Assembly: GCA_002344205.1 (NCBI GenBank)
Contig: DDSZ01000003.1
Span: 92,621-138,926, forward strand
Direction: 5' to 3'
DNA from: Opitutaceae bacterium UBA2377
GTDB taxonomy: Bacteria > Verrucomicrobiota > Verrucomicrobiia > Opitutales > Opitutaceae
Length of the DNA stretch: 46,306 nt
The translations under genes and the position numbers were made by a program. The notes beneath the pieces were generated by a model. It was not told the origin of the DNA and did no database searches. It worked only from the letters and a program-made list of their open reading frames with translations. This document shows positions 16,854-29,692 of this stretch, one piece after another; position 1 is the first letter of the stretch, and each line of letters begins with the position of its first letter.

Positions 16854-17666
16854 TCAGCCCGCACCTCCACCGCCCAACGAAACAGGCTGGAAGGCCGACT
16901 TGACGCTCGCCGCCAGGTAGTCGCGGTTCATGCGGGCAATGAAATCGTGGCTGATGAGCTTGGGGCAGGCGGCGCTGCACTCGTATTGATTGGTGCAGTT
17001 GCCGAAGCCGGCATCGTCCATCGTGCGCACCATCGCCAGCACCCGGCGGTCGCGCTCGGGCTGGCCCTGCGGCATGAGCCCGAGGTGCGAGACCTTGGCG
17101 GCCACGAAAAGCATGGCGCTGGAATTCTTGCAGGCGGCCACGCACGCGCCACAGCCGATGCAGGTGGCGGCGTCCATGGCGAGATCGGCGTCAGCCTTCG
17201 GCACCGGGATGCTGTTGGCATCGGGCGCGGCGCCGGTGCGCACGCTGATGAAACCGCCGGCCTGCTGAATCTTGTCGAAGGCGCTGCGGTCCACCACGAG
17301 GTCCTTCACCAGCGGAAAAGCGCGGGCGCGGAAAGGCTCGACGATGATCACGTCGCCGTCCTTGAAGGTGCGCATGTAGAGCTGGCAGGTGGCGATGCCG
17401 TGGCCGGGACCGTGGGGCTTGCCGTTGATGGTGCAGGAACAGGTGCCGCAGATGCCTTCGCGGCAGTCGTGGGCAAAGGCAATGGGCTCATCCCCCTTGC
17501 GGGTGAGCCCGTCGTTTACCACGTCGAGCAACTCGAGGAAGGACATGTCGGGATTCACGTCCGTCGCAGTGTAGTCGACAAATTTGCCGGGGCTTTGCGC
17601 ACCGGCCTGGCGCCAGACGCGGAGGGTGACGTTGAAGAGTTTCTTGGAGGATTTTTCAGCGACCAT
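16854..17666 (-). CDS. sdhB: Succinate dehydrogenase/fumarate reductase iron-sulfur subunit
   Basis: This 270-residue subunit carries electrons from the flavoprotein to the membrane quinone site. The [2Fe-2S] ligands are in [11 protein letters not shown] plus Cys94 (HGIATC); the second domain has [12 protein letters not shown] for the [4Fe-4S] cluster and [14 protein letters not shown] for the [3Fe-4S]/[4Fe-4S] pair. The cluster spacing and the long linker resemble the type B enzymes of Bacteroidetes and Chlamydiae. The start ATG at 17666 lies 17 bases after the sdhA stop, and the gene is last in the order sdhC-sdhA-sdhB. Confidence 0.97.
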   Translation of the reverse strand: MVAEKSSKKLFNVTLRVWRQAGAQSPGKFVDYTATDVNPDMSFLELLDVVNDGLTRKGDEPIAFAHDCREGICGTCSCTINGKPHGPGHGIATCQLYMRTFKDGDVIIVEPFRARAFPLVKDLVVDRSAFDKIQQAGGFISVRTGAAPDANSIPVPKADADLAMDAATCIGCGACVAACKNSSAMLFVAAKVSHLGLMPQGQPERDRRVLAMVRTMDDAGFGNCTNQYECSAACPKLISHDFIARMNRDYLAASVKSAFQPVSLGGGGAG

Positions 17667-17682
17667 GGTGATGTCCCCGGGC

Positions 17683-19605
<1,923 letters not shown>

Positions 19606-19614
19606 GGCGGGAAA

Positions 19615-20388
19615 TCAGTTCGGGGTGCCGGACGTCACCTGCGCTGCGGGATGGAGCGGCAGGGCGCCGCTCAGGATGGCGGCGGGGATGGCGAGATTGC
19701 CGAGAAAATAACCGAGGCAGAGCAGCGCCACGAGGCGCCGCAGCCAGCCCGACCACGCCGCCGAGCGAAGGCCGAGACTCTGGAAGAGGCTGTCCAGCCC
19801 ATGCAGGAGGTGAAACGAGAGCAGGCCGACCGCGATGATGTAGAAGACGGCCACCGGCGCGCTCTCGAAGCCGCGGTAAACCATCAGGTAAACATTGGGC
19901 ACCGTGGTCCCGGCCGGCACGGTGGCGAAGCCCATCACGGTGTAATCCTCTTGGAGCACGTAGGCGTGGCGGTCTTTGAAATCGGCCGGATCCGTCACCC
20001 CAAGGGTGAAATGGGCGAGGTGATAAACGATGAACGCGAGCACGATGTAGCCGGTCCACCGAATGTAGCGCGAAGCCAGCGAGGCGCGGAGCCAGGTTTT
20101 CACCGCATAGGCCTCGGGGCCGCGGGCGCGTTTGTTTTCCAAGGTGAGCATCGTGGCCGCCCAGATATGGATGACGACGGCAGCGAGCAGCCCGAGCCGC
20201 GCGACCCAGAGGAGCGGTCCGGTCTGGTGGAGGAACTGGGCGTAGCCGTTGATCTTGTCGGGATGCCCGAAGATCTGGAGGTTGCCCACCAGATGGCCGA
20301 CGACAAAGCCGACGAGGATGAGGCCCGTGAGGGCCATCAGGATCTTCCGGCCGACGGAGGAACGGAACAGGTTGGCGATGAGGCTCAT
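19615..20388 (-). CDS. sdhC: Succinate dehydrogenase cytochrome b subunit, single-subunit (type B-like) anchor
   Basis: The 257-residue protein has five membrane helices and replaces the separate SdhC/SdhD pair of type C enzymes. GLILVGFVVGHLVGNLQIF, VIHIWAATMLTLENKRARG, RYIRWTGYIVLAFIVYHLAH and LLSFHLLHGLDSLFQSLG supply the conserved His residues that would hold two hemes. ATG 20388 (MSLIANLF) is preferred over a TTG four codons upstream. It is the first gene of the sdhCAB operon; the 147 bases upstream, to the stop of the ligase gene, must hold its promoter, though no consensus box stands out. Confidence 0.94.
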   Translation of the reverse strand: MSLIANLFRSSVGRKILMALTGLILVGFVVGHLVGNLQIFGHPDKINGYAQFLHQTGPLLWVARLGLLAAVVIHIWAATMLTLENKRARGPEAYAVKTWLRASLASRYIRWTGYIVLAFIVYHLAHFTLGVTDPADFKDRHAYVLQEDYTVMGFATVPAGTTVPNVYLMVYRGFESAPVAVFYIIAVGLLSFHLLHGLDSLFQSLGLRSAAWSGWLRRLVALLCLGYFLGNLAIPAAILSGALPLHPAAQVTSGTPN

Positions 20389-20535
20389 TGGACAGGTCAA
20401 AAGGCGGCCGGGGAACTGACCGCGGTGCCTCTTGGTAAGACAAAAGCGTCCGGCAATGTAAAGGCCCGGTCCGGGTAGACCAAATGAGCCACCCGCATAT
20501 AAGGCGGACTTACCCGCGGGAGAAGGGCCGGCGGC

Positions 20536-21795
20536 TCAACGTCCGAGCGGCTTCAGGAGGGCAAACTTGCCGCTCGCCGCAGGCGCGATGACCCGCTTGC
20601 GGAAAGCGTTCACGCGCACTCCGGCACCGAGCAGGCCCGCCAGCGCCGCGCCGACCGTGGCCGGGGCGGTGTGTTCGGCGACGTAGTGAAAGTCCCAACG
20701 GTCCGCCGCAGTCTGCACCAAGCTGTAGTGCCAGCAGGCGAAATCTGCCGGCAACACGGCATCCACATCCGTCGGCGACACCAGCGAGCCGTCGGGCCGG
20801 AAATAAATCCCGCCCTCACGGCCGAGGATGCGGAACCCGCTGGGGAACTTTTGCACGATATCGCCGGTGTGATAGCGCAGGAGCGGCATGGCTTCGCGGC
20901 CGCGTGTGGTCACATGGATCTGAAAAACATCCGGCAACTCCGCCCGCCAGGGCACGAGCTCGATGAAGGCATTGTCGTCGATGACGCGGGAGTCGTCCTT
21001 GAACGCCTCGCCGACAAACAGGTAGCCGGCCTCGGTCGAGCCGTAGAGGTCAACCTGCGGAGCGGGAAAAGCCTCGGCGATGCGGCGGCCGTGCTGCCGG
21101 CTGGCCTTGCCGTAGGTGAGGATGACGGCCCGGATGCTGGGCACGCTGACCGCGCGCTTCAGGGCGGCCCGCGCGAGCAACGAGAGATAGACGGGCTCGC
21201 CCTCGATGATGTCGGGCTTGGTGGCCTGCAACTCGCGCACGATGCGATCCCACTCGGCCTCGGGGAACGCAAACGGATCGCTGGACAGGTTGAGATAGAC
21301 CGTGCCGTTGAAATAGCGGTGCGGGAACGGATGATCCTCGTAGGGACAGAGATTGCTGGAGCAGCCCACCGGCGCGAGGACGCACTTGCGGTGCGGCCGG
21401 TCGGCGAACTCGCTTAGGATGGGCGAGGCGCGGTAAGCCCGGGTGGTCTGCGCATCCCACCACCCCTGCTCCATGATCACTGTCATGGGGCCCTGTGTGG
21501 TGCCGGAAGTGGATTCATATTCGAAGCGCTTGTCCTGCAGCCCGCGCTCGATCTCCGCATAATCGGTAAAGAAGGCCTGGTGCCCTTCCTTCACGATGTC
21601 CTGCTTCGAAAGCGCCGGGATCTCGCGGTAGCACGACCATTGCAGGGCGTCCGGATGCAGCGGAAAGCGCCGGCCGTAAAGCGGACTGCGGGCGTAAATC
21701 CGGCGGATCTCCTGCTCGAGCGGCCCCGGCAACCGGTCTGGCGTCGGAGCGCCGAAGACGGCGGGGCTGTTGGCAAATTGCGGAGCGGAGATCAC
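20536..21795 (-). CDS. Adenylate-forming ligase related to phenylacetate-CoA ligase (PaaK-like)
   Basis: The protein has the adenylating-enzyme signature YESTSGTTQGPMTV, then LYGSTEAGYLF and LLRYHTGDIVQKF, in the order and spacing of PaaK-type CoA ligases. RIYARSPLYGRRF at the N-terminus is also PaaK-like. The frame runs on upstream into the Nudix gene; GTG 21795 (VISAPQFANSPAVFG) is the most economical start and gives 419 residues. The C-terminal domain appears short, and GREGGIYFRPDGSLVSP stands where the hinge would be. It lies 35 bases downstream of the Nudix gene on the same strand. The acyl substrate is unknown. Confidence 0.82.
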   Translation of the reverse strand: MISAPQFANSPAVFGAPTPDRLPGPLEQEIRRIYARSPLYGRRFPLHPDALQWSCYREIPALSKQDIVKEGHQAFFTDYAEIERGLQDKRFEYESTSGTTQGPMTVIMEQGWWDAQTTRAYRASPILSEFADRPHRKCVLAPVGCSSNLCPYEDHPFPHRYFNGTVYLNLSSDPFAFPEAEWDRIVRELQATKPDIIEGEPVYLSLLARAALKRAVSVPSIRAVILTYGKASRQHGRRIAEAFPAPQVDLYGSTEAGYLFVGEAFKDDSRVIDDNAFIELVPWRAELPDVFQIHVTTRGREAMPLLRYHTGDIVQKFPSGFRILGREGGIYFRPDGSLVSPTDVDAVLPADFACWHYSLVQTAADRWDFHYVAEHTAPATVGAALAGLLGAGVRVNAFRKRVIAPAASGKFALLKPLGR

Positions 21796-21830
21796 AGGTC
21801 GGCAGCAGCAAAACGCTCCCGGAAGCGAAG

Positions 21831-22409
21831 TCAAACGCCCGACCCGCGCAATTCGCGCCAACGGGGCTCGAAGAACATCAGCGCATTGAGCACCAAACCG
21901 TGCGTGATGCCGCCGTTCCGCGCCAACGCGTAGACCTCCTCGACCGGCAGGGCACTGATTGCGATCTCCTCGTCGGGATCCCAATCCGTCGCGGCGCTGC
22001 GCACCGCGCCCTCGACCAAAACCACATGACAGCGGTTGCTCTGAATCGCGGGGTTGGGATGCACCACGCCGAGCAACCGCGCCTGCGTCCCCGTATAGCC
22101 GGTCTCTTCCTGCAACTCGCGCCGGCCGGCCGCAACCGGGTCCTCGCCCTGGTCGATCATGCCGCCGGGAATCTCGAGGGCAAAGTCATCCACGCCGAAG
22201 CGGAACTGGCGCACAAGCACGAGGCGGTGCTCCGGCGTGAGCGCGACCACGTTGACCCACTCGGGCGCCTGCAACACGAAGAAATCCTGCTCTGTGCCCC
22301 GCGCCGGATGACGATAACGGCGACTGCGCAAATCAAAGATGCGCGTCACCGCCAGCGAATGCTCGCCGAGCTTTTGCCAGCGGGCCGGTTGGTCAGACGG
22401 TTGCGCCAT
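21831..22409 (-). CDS. Nudix hydrolase, ADP-ribose pyrophosphatase-like
   Basis: Residues 83-105 of this 192-residue protein fit the Nudix box GX5EX7REUXEEXGU exactly (core RRELQEETGY). The preceding FRFGVDDFALEIPGG and the following HPNPAIQSNRCHV resemble ADP-sugar pyrophosphatases of the NudF/ADPRase group, which cleave ADP-ribose to AMP and ribose 5-phosphate and act as housecleaning enzymes. It forms a probable two-gene unit with the PaaK-like ligase. The start ATG at 22409 lies just past the terminator of the LysM gene. Confidence 0.92.
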   Translation of the reverse strand: MAQPSDQPARWQKLGEHSLAVTRIFDLRSRRYRHPARGTEQDFFVLQAPEWVNVVALTPEHRLVLVRQFRFGVDDFALEIPGGMIDQGEDPVAAGRRELQEETGYTGTQARLLGVVHPNPAIQSNRCHVVLVEGAVRSAATDWDPDEEIAISALPVEEVYALARNGGITHGLVLNALMFFEPRWRELRGSGV

Positions 22410-22415
22410 GCGGTC

Positions 22416-22451
22416 AAAAAAAATGCCTCCTGACTTTGCGTCGAGGAGGCA
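22416..22451 (-). terminator. Rho-independent terminator after the LysM-protein gene
   Basis: On the minus strand TGCCTCCT, a 12-base loop and AGGAGGCA are followed by eight T's. It ends transcription of the gene whose stop is at 22473 and separates it from the Nudix gene starting at 22409. Confidence 0.85.
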
Positions 22452-22472
22452 GGTGGAAAAATCGGTGCCGGC

Positions 22473-22988
22473 TTACTTCTTCGGCAGCTTGATCTTCTGG
22501 CCCACGGCAAGACGGGTCCAGTTCACGCCGGGATTGACAGCCTGCAGATCGGCGAGCGAGACGCCTTTTTCACGGGCAATCTTCGCACCGGTGTCGCCCG
22601 ATTTGATGATGTATTCATCCGGGCCGGCCACGGCCGGGGCACCGCCCGTGGAACGGGTGGCGACAGGAGCCGCTTTGGCGCTCTCCTCAAGCTTGGTGAT
22701 GCCGGCGCGCAGGTTGCCGAGTTCGGCCGCGACCTGGTTGAAGGCGTCCTGCGTCGAGCGGGAAAGCGCATTCACATCGCGGGCGGCCTTTTCGGCGCTG
22801 GCGGCGGAAGTGGCAGCTTGGGATTCAACCGCATCCACCCGGGCGAGCCTTTCCTCGTGTGCGGCCAGCGCCTTGTTGACGCTGGAAAGTTTGATGGCCG
22901 AGTAGCCGCCGAGCAGCAGGGCGATGACGCCCACGATGATGCCGCCAACCGGAAGCATACTGTTATTTTCGCGTGAGATAGTATCCAT
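22473..22988 (-). CDS. Membrane-anchored LysM-domain protein with coiled-coil stalk
   Basis: ATG 22988 (MDTISRENNSMLPV) gives 171 residues. A single membrane helix (GGIIVGVIALLLGGYSAI) is followed by a long heptad-like stretch, from about residue 38 to 105, rich in Ala, Glu and Ser (AHEERLARVDAVESQAATSA and further), then a short linker and a C-terminal LysM domain: YIIKSGDTGAKIAREKGVSL, then LQAVNPGVNW and LAVGQKIKLPKK. LysM binds the glycan strands of peptidoglycan, so the protein probably tethers the inner membrane to the wall. It is a single-gene unit with its own terminator. Confidence 0.9.
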   Translation of the reverse strand: MDTISRENNSMLPVGGIIVGVIALLLGGYSAIKLSSVNKALAAHEERLARVDAVESQAATSAASAEKAARDVNALSRSTQDAFNQVAAELGNLRAGITKLEESAKAAPVATRSTGGAPAVAGPDEYIIKSGDTGAKIAREKGVSLADLQAVNPGVNWTRLAVGQKIKLPKK

Positions 22989-23152
22989 GTTGGAAATTTG
23001 CAGAGTCAGGACTAACTCAAAGCACCCCTGAAGCAAGCAGAGATTATTAACACCGCCCGGCGATGGATTTAGAGAACTTTATGCCAACCCCCGAAAGACG
23101 CCGCCGGAATCATTGACAGACTCGATTTAAGCGCGTCCCTTGGGGCCGGTTG

Positions 23153-23229
23153 CGGGGCGTAGCTTAGCCTGGTAGAGCGCCTGGTTTGGGACCAGGAGGT
23201 CGCAGGTTCGAATCCTGCCGCCCCGACCA
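23153..23229 (+). tRNA. tRNA-Pro (anticodon TGG)
   Basis: A full cloverleaf can be drawn: acceptor CGGGGCG paired with CGCCCCG, D-arm around AGCCTGGTAGAGC, anticodon stem CCTGG/CCAGG with loop TTTGGGA (anticodon TGG), T-arm GCAGG-TTCGAAT-CCTGC, discriminator A and encoded CCA. A TTGACA at 23113-23118 is a possible -35 element, but no good -10 follows. Confidence 0.97.
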
Positions 23230-23338
23230 TTCTGAAGCCAGTGGCCTGCCCACCGGCCCCGGCACCAAGCCGAATAAACGTGCAAATCCGGCGGGTAAAT
23301 CCAACATGGTGGTCGCGTTACTACGGCATCTTTCAGCC

Positions 23339-24112
23339 ATGAAAGCCCTGCGCCCCGCCCTCGCCATAATTGCGCTGTCCACAGCCCTGACAGCGCATGC
23401 ACAAGTCGTGTTGACCGGAACGTCTTACACACAGGATTTCAATGCCATCGGATCGGGGCTTCCGGCCGGGTGGTCGGTTTCAACCAGCGCGACCCTGTCT
23501 GCCCTGGGCGATGCAGCGATTTTCACCCAAGCAGCCACAGTTTGGAGCAGCACGACTGGAGTCTTTCGAAATATCGCCAGCAATACCGGGACCACTTCTG
23601 ACAACACCGCCACGCAAAACGCCAATACCGATCGTGCCTTGGGCTGGCGCCCGGTGGGTGTCACCAGCGAAAATACCGGGCCACGACAAGGGGCCGTCAC
23701 CTTTGCTTTGGCAAACACCAGCGGGCTGCAAAATTTCAACCTTAGCGTGAGCATTTTCACCGCCAATGACGTAGCCAACAACCAAACCTATGCGTTGGAA
23801 TACCGCGTGGGCACCACCGGCAATTTTACCTCTCTCGGCACTTACACGACTGGAACACCCTTTAACCCGACAACTCTGACGGCGAACTCAGTCACCTTGA
23901 GCGCGCTGAACAACCAAAGCGAATATGTCTTTATTCGCATTCGCGGCACCAGCCTCACTGGCACTGGGAACCTTGATACGCTCGGCATCGACAACTTCAG
24001 CCTCACCTACACAGCCGTGCCCGAGCCTTCGACTTATGCCTTTTTGGCCGGGGTTGCCGTGTTGGCGTTCGTGGTGGCGCGCCGCCGATATCGGCCATGC
24101 GCGGTAGCGTGA
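23339..24112 (+). CDS. PEP-CTERM sorted exported protein
   Basis: The 257-residue protein starts with a signal peptide (MKALRPALAIIALSTALTAHA) and ends with the PEP-CTERM tripartite signal: VPEPSTYAFLAGVAVLAFVV followed by ARRRYR. Such proteins are processed by an exosortase and are often part of extracellular matrix. The mature domain is Thr/Ser/Asn-rich, beta-sheet-like and poor in charges, with GNFTSLGTYTTGTPFNPTTL and NQSEYVFIRIRGTS, like jelly-roll or secreted adhesin-type domains. One 60-base line in the gene (23761-23820) has 35 G/C, lower than the neighbours. ATG 23339 is preferred to ATG 23306 because it starts the signal peptide. The gene begins 110 bases after tRNA-Pro. Confidence 0.88.
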   Translation: MKALRPALAIIALSTALTAHAQVVLTGTSYTQDFNAIGSGLPAGWSVSTSATLSALGDAAIFTQAATVWSSTTGVFRNIASNTGTTSDNTATQNANTDRALGWRPVGVTSENTGPRQGAVTFALANTSGLQNFNLSVSIFTANDVANNQTYALEYRVGTTGNFTSLGTYTTGTPFNPTTLTANSVTLSALNNQSEYVFIRIRGTSLTGTGNLDTLGIDNFSLTYTAVPEPSTYAFLAGVAVLAFVVARRRYRPCAVA

Positions 24113-24130
24113 TGCTTTGCCGGTCCCTGA

Positions 24131-24169
24131 AAAACAAAAGCCCGGCTATTTTCAGCCGGGCTTTGTTTT
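24131..24169 (+). terminator. Bidirectional terminator between the PEP-CTERM and TPR genes
   Basis: AGCCCGGCT, loop ATTTTC, AGCCGGGCT is flanked by AAAACAAA and TTTGTTTT, which extend the pairing with one bulged A. The symmetry suits termination in both directions; genes converge here with stops at 24112 and 24188. Confidence 0.88.
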
Positions 24170-24187
24170 GCAACCTTAGCGGGAACG

Positions 24188-24934
24188 TCAGTTGCCGCCG
24201 GGAAGGTTGAGCTTGATGACCGAGTCGGCGGCAGGTTCGTCAACCGGCGCGGCCGGCGTGGTCGCGGAGGGAGCAGCTGAGCCGGCAACAAGCAGCATGG
24301 CCCGTTGCGCCCAAGGGCTGGAGGGGTCCATCTGCATAATTTGCTCGGAGAGCTTGCGGACTTGCTCGGTGCGGCCGGCGAGTTGCGCCCGGGCGGCAAG
24401 ATGGTAGGCGGCTTCGGCGCGGAAAGCGACCGGGACTGCGGCGAGATCCGCCACTTCCTGCAAGGCAGCTTCACCGTCGGCGGCGCGGCCGGCCAGCAGC
24501 AGCGCGACGGCGCGGCCGAGCTTGGCCCGGCCGGAGAGTGGCGTGTTGGCCAAAGTCTTGGCCGCGGCTTCATAGAGACCGATGGCCTCCGCCGCGCGCC
24601 CTTCGGCATAAGCGGTGTCGGCCATTTGCAGCGAACCCACGCCCGCCAGCGTATGGCCGGACTGCGCGGCAACGAAAGCCTTGAGCTTTTCCGGCGTGTT
24701 GGCGGCGGCATAGGCTTGGCGGATCTCCGTCTCCTTTTGCGCGCCCATGTAGTCGAGCACACCCTTGCCCAAGATGGCCAAGAGCACGATCACGCAACCG
24801 GCCACGACGATCCGGCCGTATTGCTTCCAGAAATTGTGCAGGGTCTCCTCAAAGGAGGGTCCGGCCGCCTCAGCCGGGACAAGGTTCGGGGCATCGGCGG
24901 TTTTGCTTTGGACAGGGTTTTCGGGCGTGCTCAT
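24188..24934 (-). CDS. Membrane-anchored tetratricopeptide-type protein (YfgM-like)
   Basis: ATG 24934 (MSTPENPVQ) gives 248 residues. A cytoplasmic N-terminal part ends in FEETLHNFWKQYGRIVVAG, followed by one membrane helix (VAGCVIVLLAILGKGVLDYM) and a helical periplasmic region with TPR-like units: AYAAANTPEKLKAFVAAQSG, GSLQMADTAYAEGRAAEAIG, AVALLLAGRAADGEAALQEV and AEAAYHLAARAQLAGRTEQV. The layout matches YfgM-type proteins, which sit in the inner membrane and assist periplasmic protein folding. The tail is Ala/Pro-rich. It is the last gene of a minus-strand series after carB. Confidence 0.78.
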   Translation of the reverse strand: MSTPENPVQSKTADAPNLVPAEAAGPSFEETLHNFWKQYGRIVVAGCVIVLLAILGKGVLDYMGAQKETEIRQAYAAANTPEKLKAFVAAQSGHTLAGVGSLQMADTAYAEGRAAEAIGLYEAAAKTLANTPLSGRAKLGRAVALLLAGRAADGEAALQEVADLAAVPVAFRAEAAYHLAARAQLAGRTEQVRKLSEQIMQMDPSSPWAQRAMLLVAGSAAPSATTPAAPVDEPAADSVIKLNLPGGN

Positions 24935-25048
24935 GCGGGTTTCAAATAATGGAAGGGGCACCGAAACACATCCCCTCCCGGGCGTAAAGACGGGATTTGC
25001 CGGACCCGCCGTGCCGTTCCGGACGGCAAACGGCGGGCCGGAGCCCGC

Positions 25049-28288
<3,240 letters not shown>

Positions 28289-28381
28289 GGGCGTGGATTT
28301 CGCCGAGAGTTGAGCGCGCCGAAACCCGCCGCAAGCGGGAAGTCTGCCCGCCGCACGATTTGCCGCAACCGGGAGTCAAAA

Positions 28382-29638
28382 CTAGCCCAACTGCTCCACC
28401 GGCACGCCGAGCACGGCGGCGGTGCGGGCCTTGTCGCCACGGCAGGCATTCAGGACCATCTCCACATACTGTTTCTCCTGTCCGGCGAGGTATTCGGCCA
28501 GCTTGGGCCAGTGCTGGATGTCGCGCAGCCGCAGCGGGAGCTGCTCGGAGGTCACAATGCGTGTCTGCGTCGTGGCGGCGGTCTTGGAGATGACCTGGTA
28601 GAGTTCCGTGAGGTTGCCCGGCCAGTGGTAGGCGGTGAGCACGGCCAGCGCGTCGGCGGTAAACTCGACGAGGTTGGCGTCAAAATGCGGATTGGTCGCA
28701 CGCGCCGTGTAGTGCTTCACGAGCAGCGGGATATCCTCCTTGCGCTGACCGAGCGGTGGGAGCTGCACCGGCAGCGTGGCCACACGGTAGTAGAGTTCGT
28801 CGTGGAACCGGCCTTCGTCCACGAGCTTTTCCAGATCCTCGGTGGTCGAACAGATGAGCCGGAAAGTGTGCGCGGTGTTGCGTAGCACGCTGACCAGCTC
28901 CTTCTGCACGGGTGGCGGCAGACACTGAACATGCTGCAGGAAGAGCGTGCCGCCCTTGGCTTGCGTCACCCAGGTGCCGCCGGCTCCGTTTTGCCCCAAG
29001 AGACCCTCCCGGAGGTTGGCGTCGGAACTCAGCGAGCAGTCGATCCGCACCAACTGCGCCTCGGGGTTGCCCAGGCTCGCATGCAGCACCTCGGCCACGG
29101 CGGTCTTGCCGGTGCCGTTCTCGCCCTGCAGGAGCAGCGGGGAACGGACCGAGGCCAGCTTCTTTACCTGCTGGATGAGCTTCTTGATCGCGGCGCTCTG
29201 GCCGATGATGCGACTTTCGATCTCGTTGGAATTGAGCCCCGGCGCGAGGCCGGTCGCCGCGCGCTCGGCCTGGAACTGCTTGAACTCGATGCCGCGCTTC
29301 AAGGTGGCGATGAGCTCGTTTACGCGGAAGGGTTTTTGCAGGTAGTCGAAGGCCCCGAACTTCAGCGCCTGGATCGCGCTCTCGGTGCTGGCATAGGCGG
29401 TCATGATGACGACCACGGCGCTGGGGTCGTATTGCTTGAGCTGCTTGAGGAGCGTGATGCCGTCCATCGGCTTCATGTCGATGTCGGCCAGCACCATGTC
29501 GAACTTCTCCTCCTTGTAGCGCGCGAGCGCCTTCTCGCCGTCGGTGGCAAAGGCGGTGTTGAAGCCCGTGGGCTGGATGACCGCCTCCAACATCTCGTGG
29601 ATGGAGAGCAGGTCATCAACAATCAGGACGGAGGACAT
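28382..29638 (-). CDS. NtrC-type response regulator with degenerate sigma-54 AAA+ domain
   Basis: The receiver domain (residues 1-115) is intact, with acidic Asp8/Asp9, phospho-acceptor Asp52 in LADIDMKPMDG, Thr80 and Lys102. The AAA+ domain follows with Walker A GENGTGKT (172-179) and a sensor/arginine-finger region RFHDELYYR. However, the GAFTGA sigma-54 contact loop is missing: the segment reads LLGQNGAGGTWVTQAKGG. Walker B is GGTLFLQHV, with Gln-His where Asp-Glu should stand. The C-terminus (VEMVLNACRGDKARTAAVLG) is a shortened Fis-like helix-turn-helix. At 418 residues it is a little short. It lies 54 bases after a pilC-like gene, suggesting a link to pili. It probably regulates without activating sigma-54, by inference. 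Confidence 0.86.
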   Translation of the reverse strand: MSSVLIVDDLLSIHEMLEAVIQPTGFNTAFATDGEKALARYKEEKFDMVLADIDMKPMDGITLLKQLKQYDPSAVVVIMTAYASTESAIQALKFGAFDYLQKPFRVNELIATLKRGIEFKQFQAERAATGLAPGLNSNEIESRIIGQSAAIKKLIQQVKKLASVRSPLLLQGENGTGKTAVAEVLHASLGNPEAQLVRIDCSLSSDANLREGLLGQNGAGGTWVTQAKGGTLFLQHVQCLPPPVQKELVSVLRNTAHTFRLICSTTEDLEKLVDEGRFHDELYYRVATLPVQLPPLGQRKEDIPLLVKHYTARATNPHFDANLVEFTADALAVLTAYHWPGNLTELYQVISKTAATTQTRIVTSEQLPLRLRDIQHWPKLAEYLAGQEKQYVEMVLNACRGDKARTAAVLGVPVEQLG

Positions 29639-29692
29639 CGGGAAGCAACCCTTCCAAAGCAGGACCTCAAGTCAACCCAGCGCGCGGCCGGC

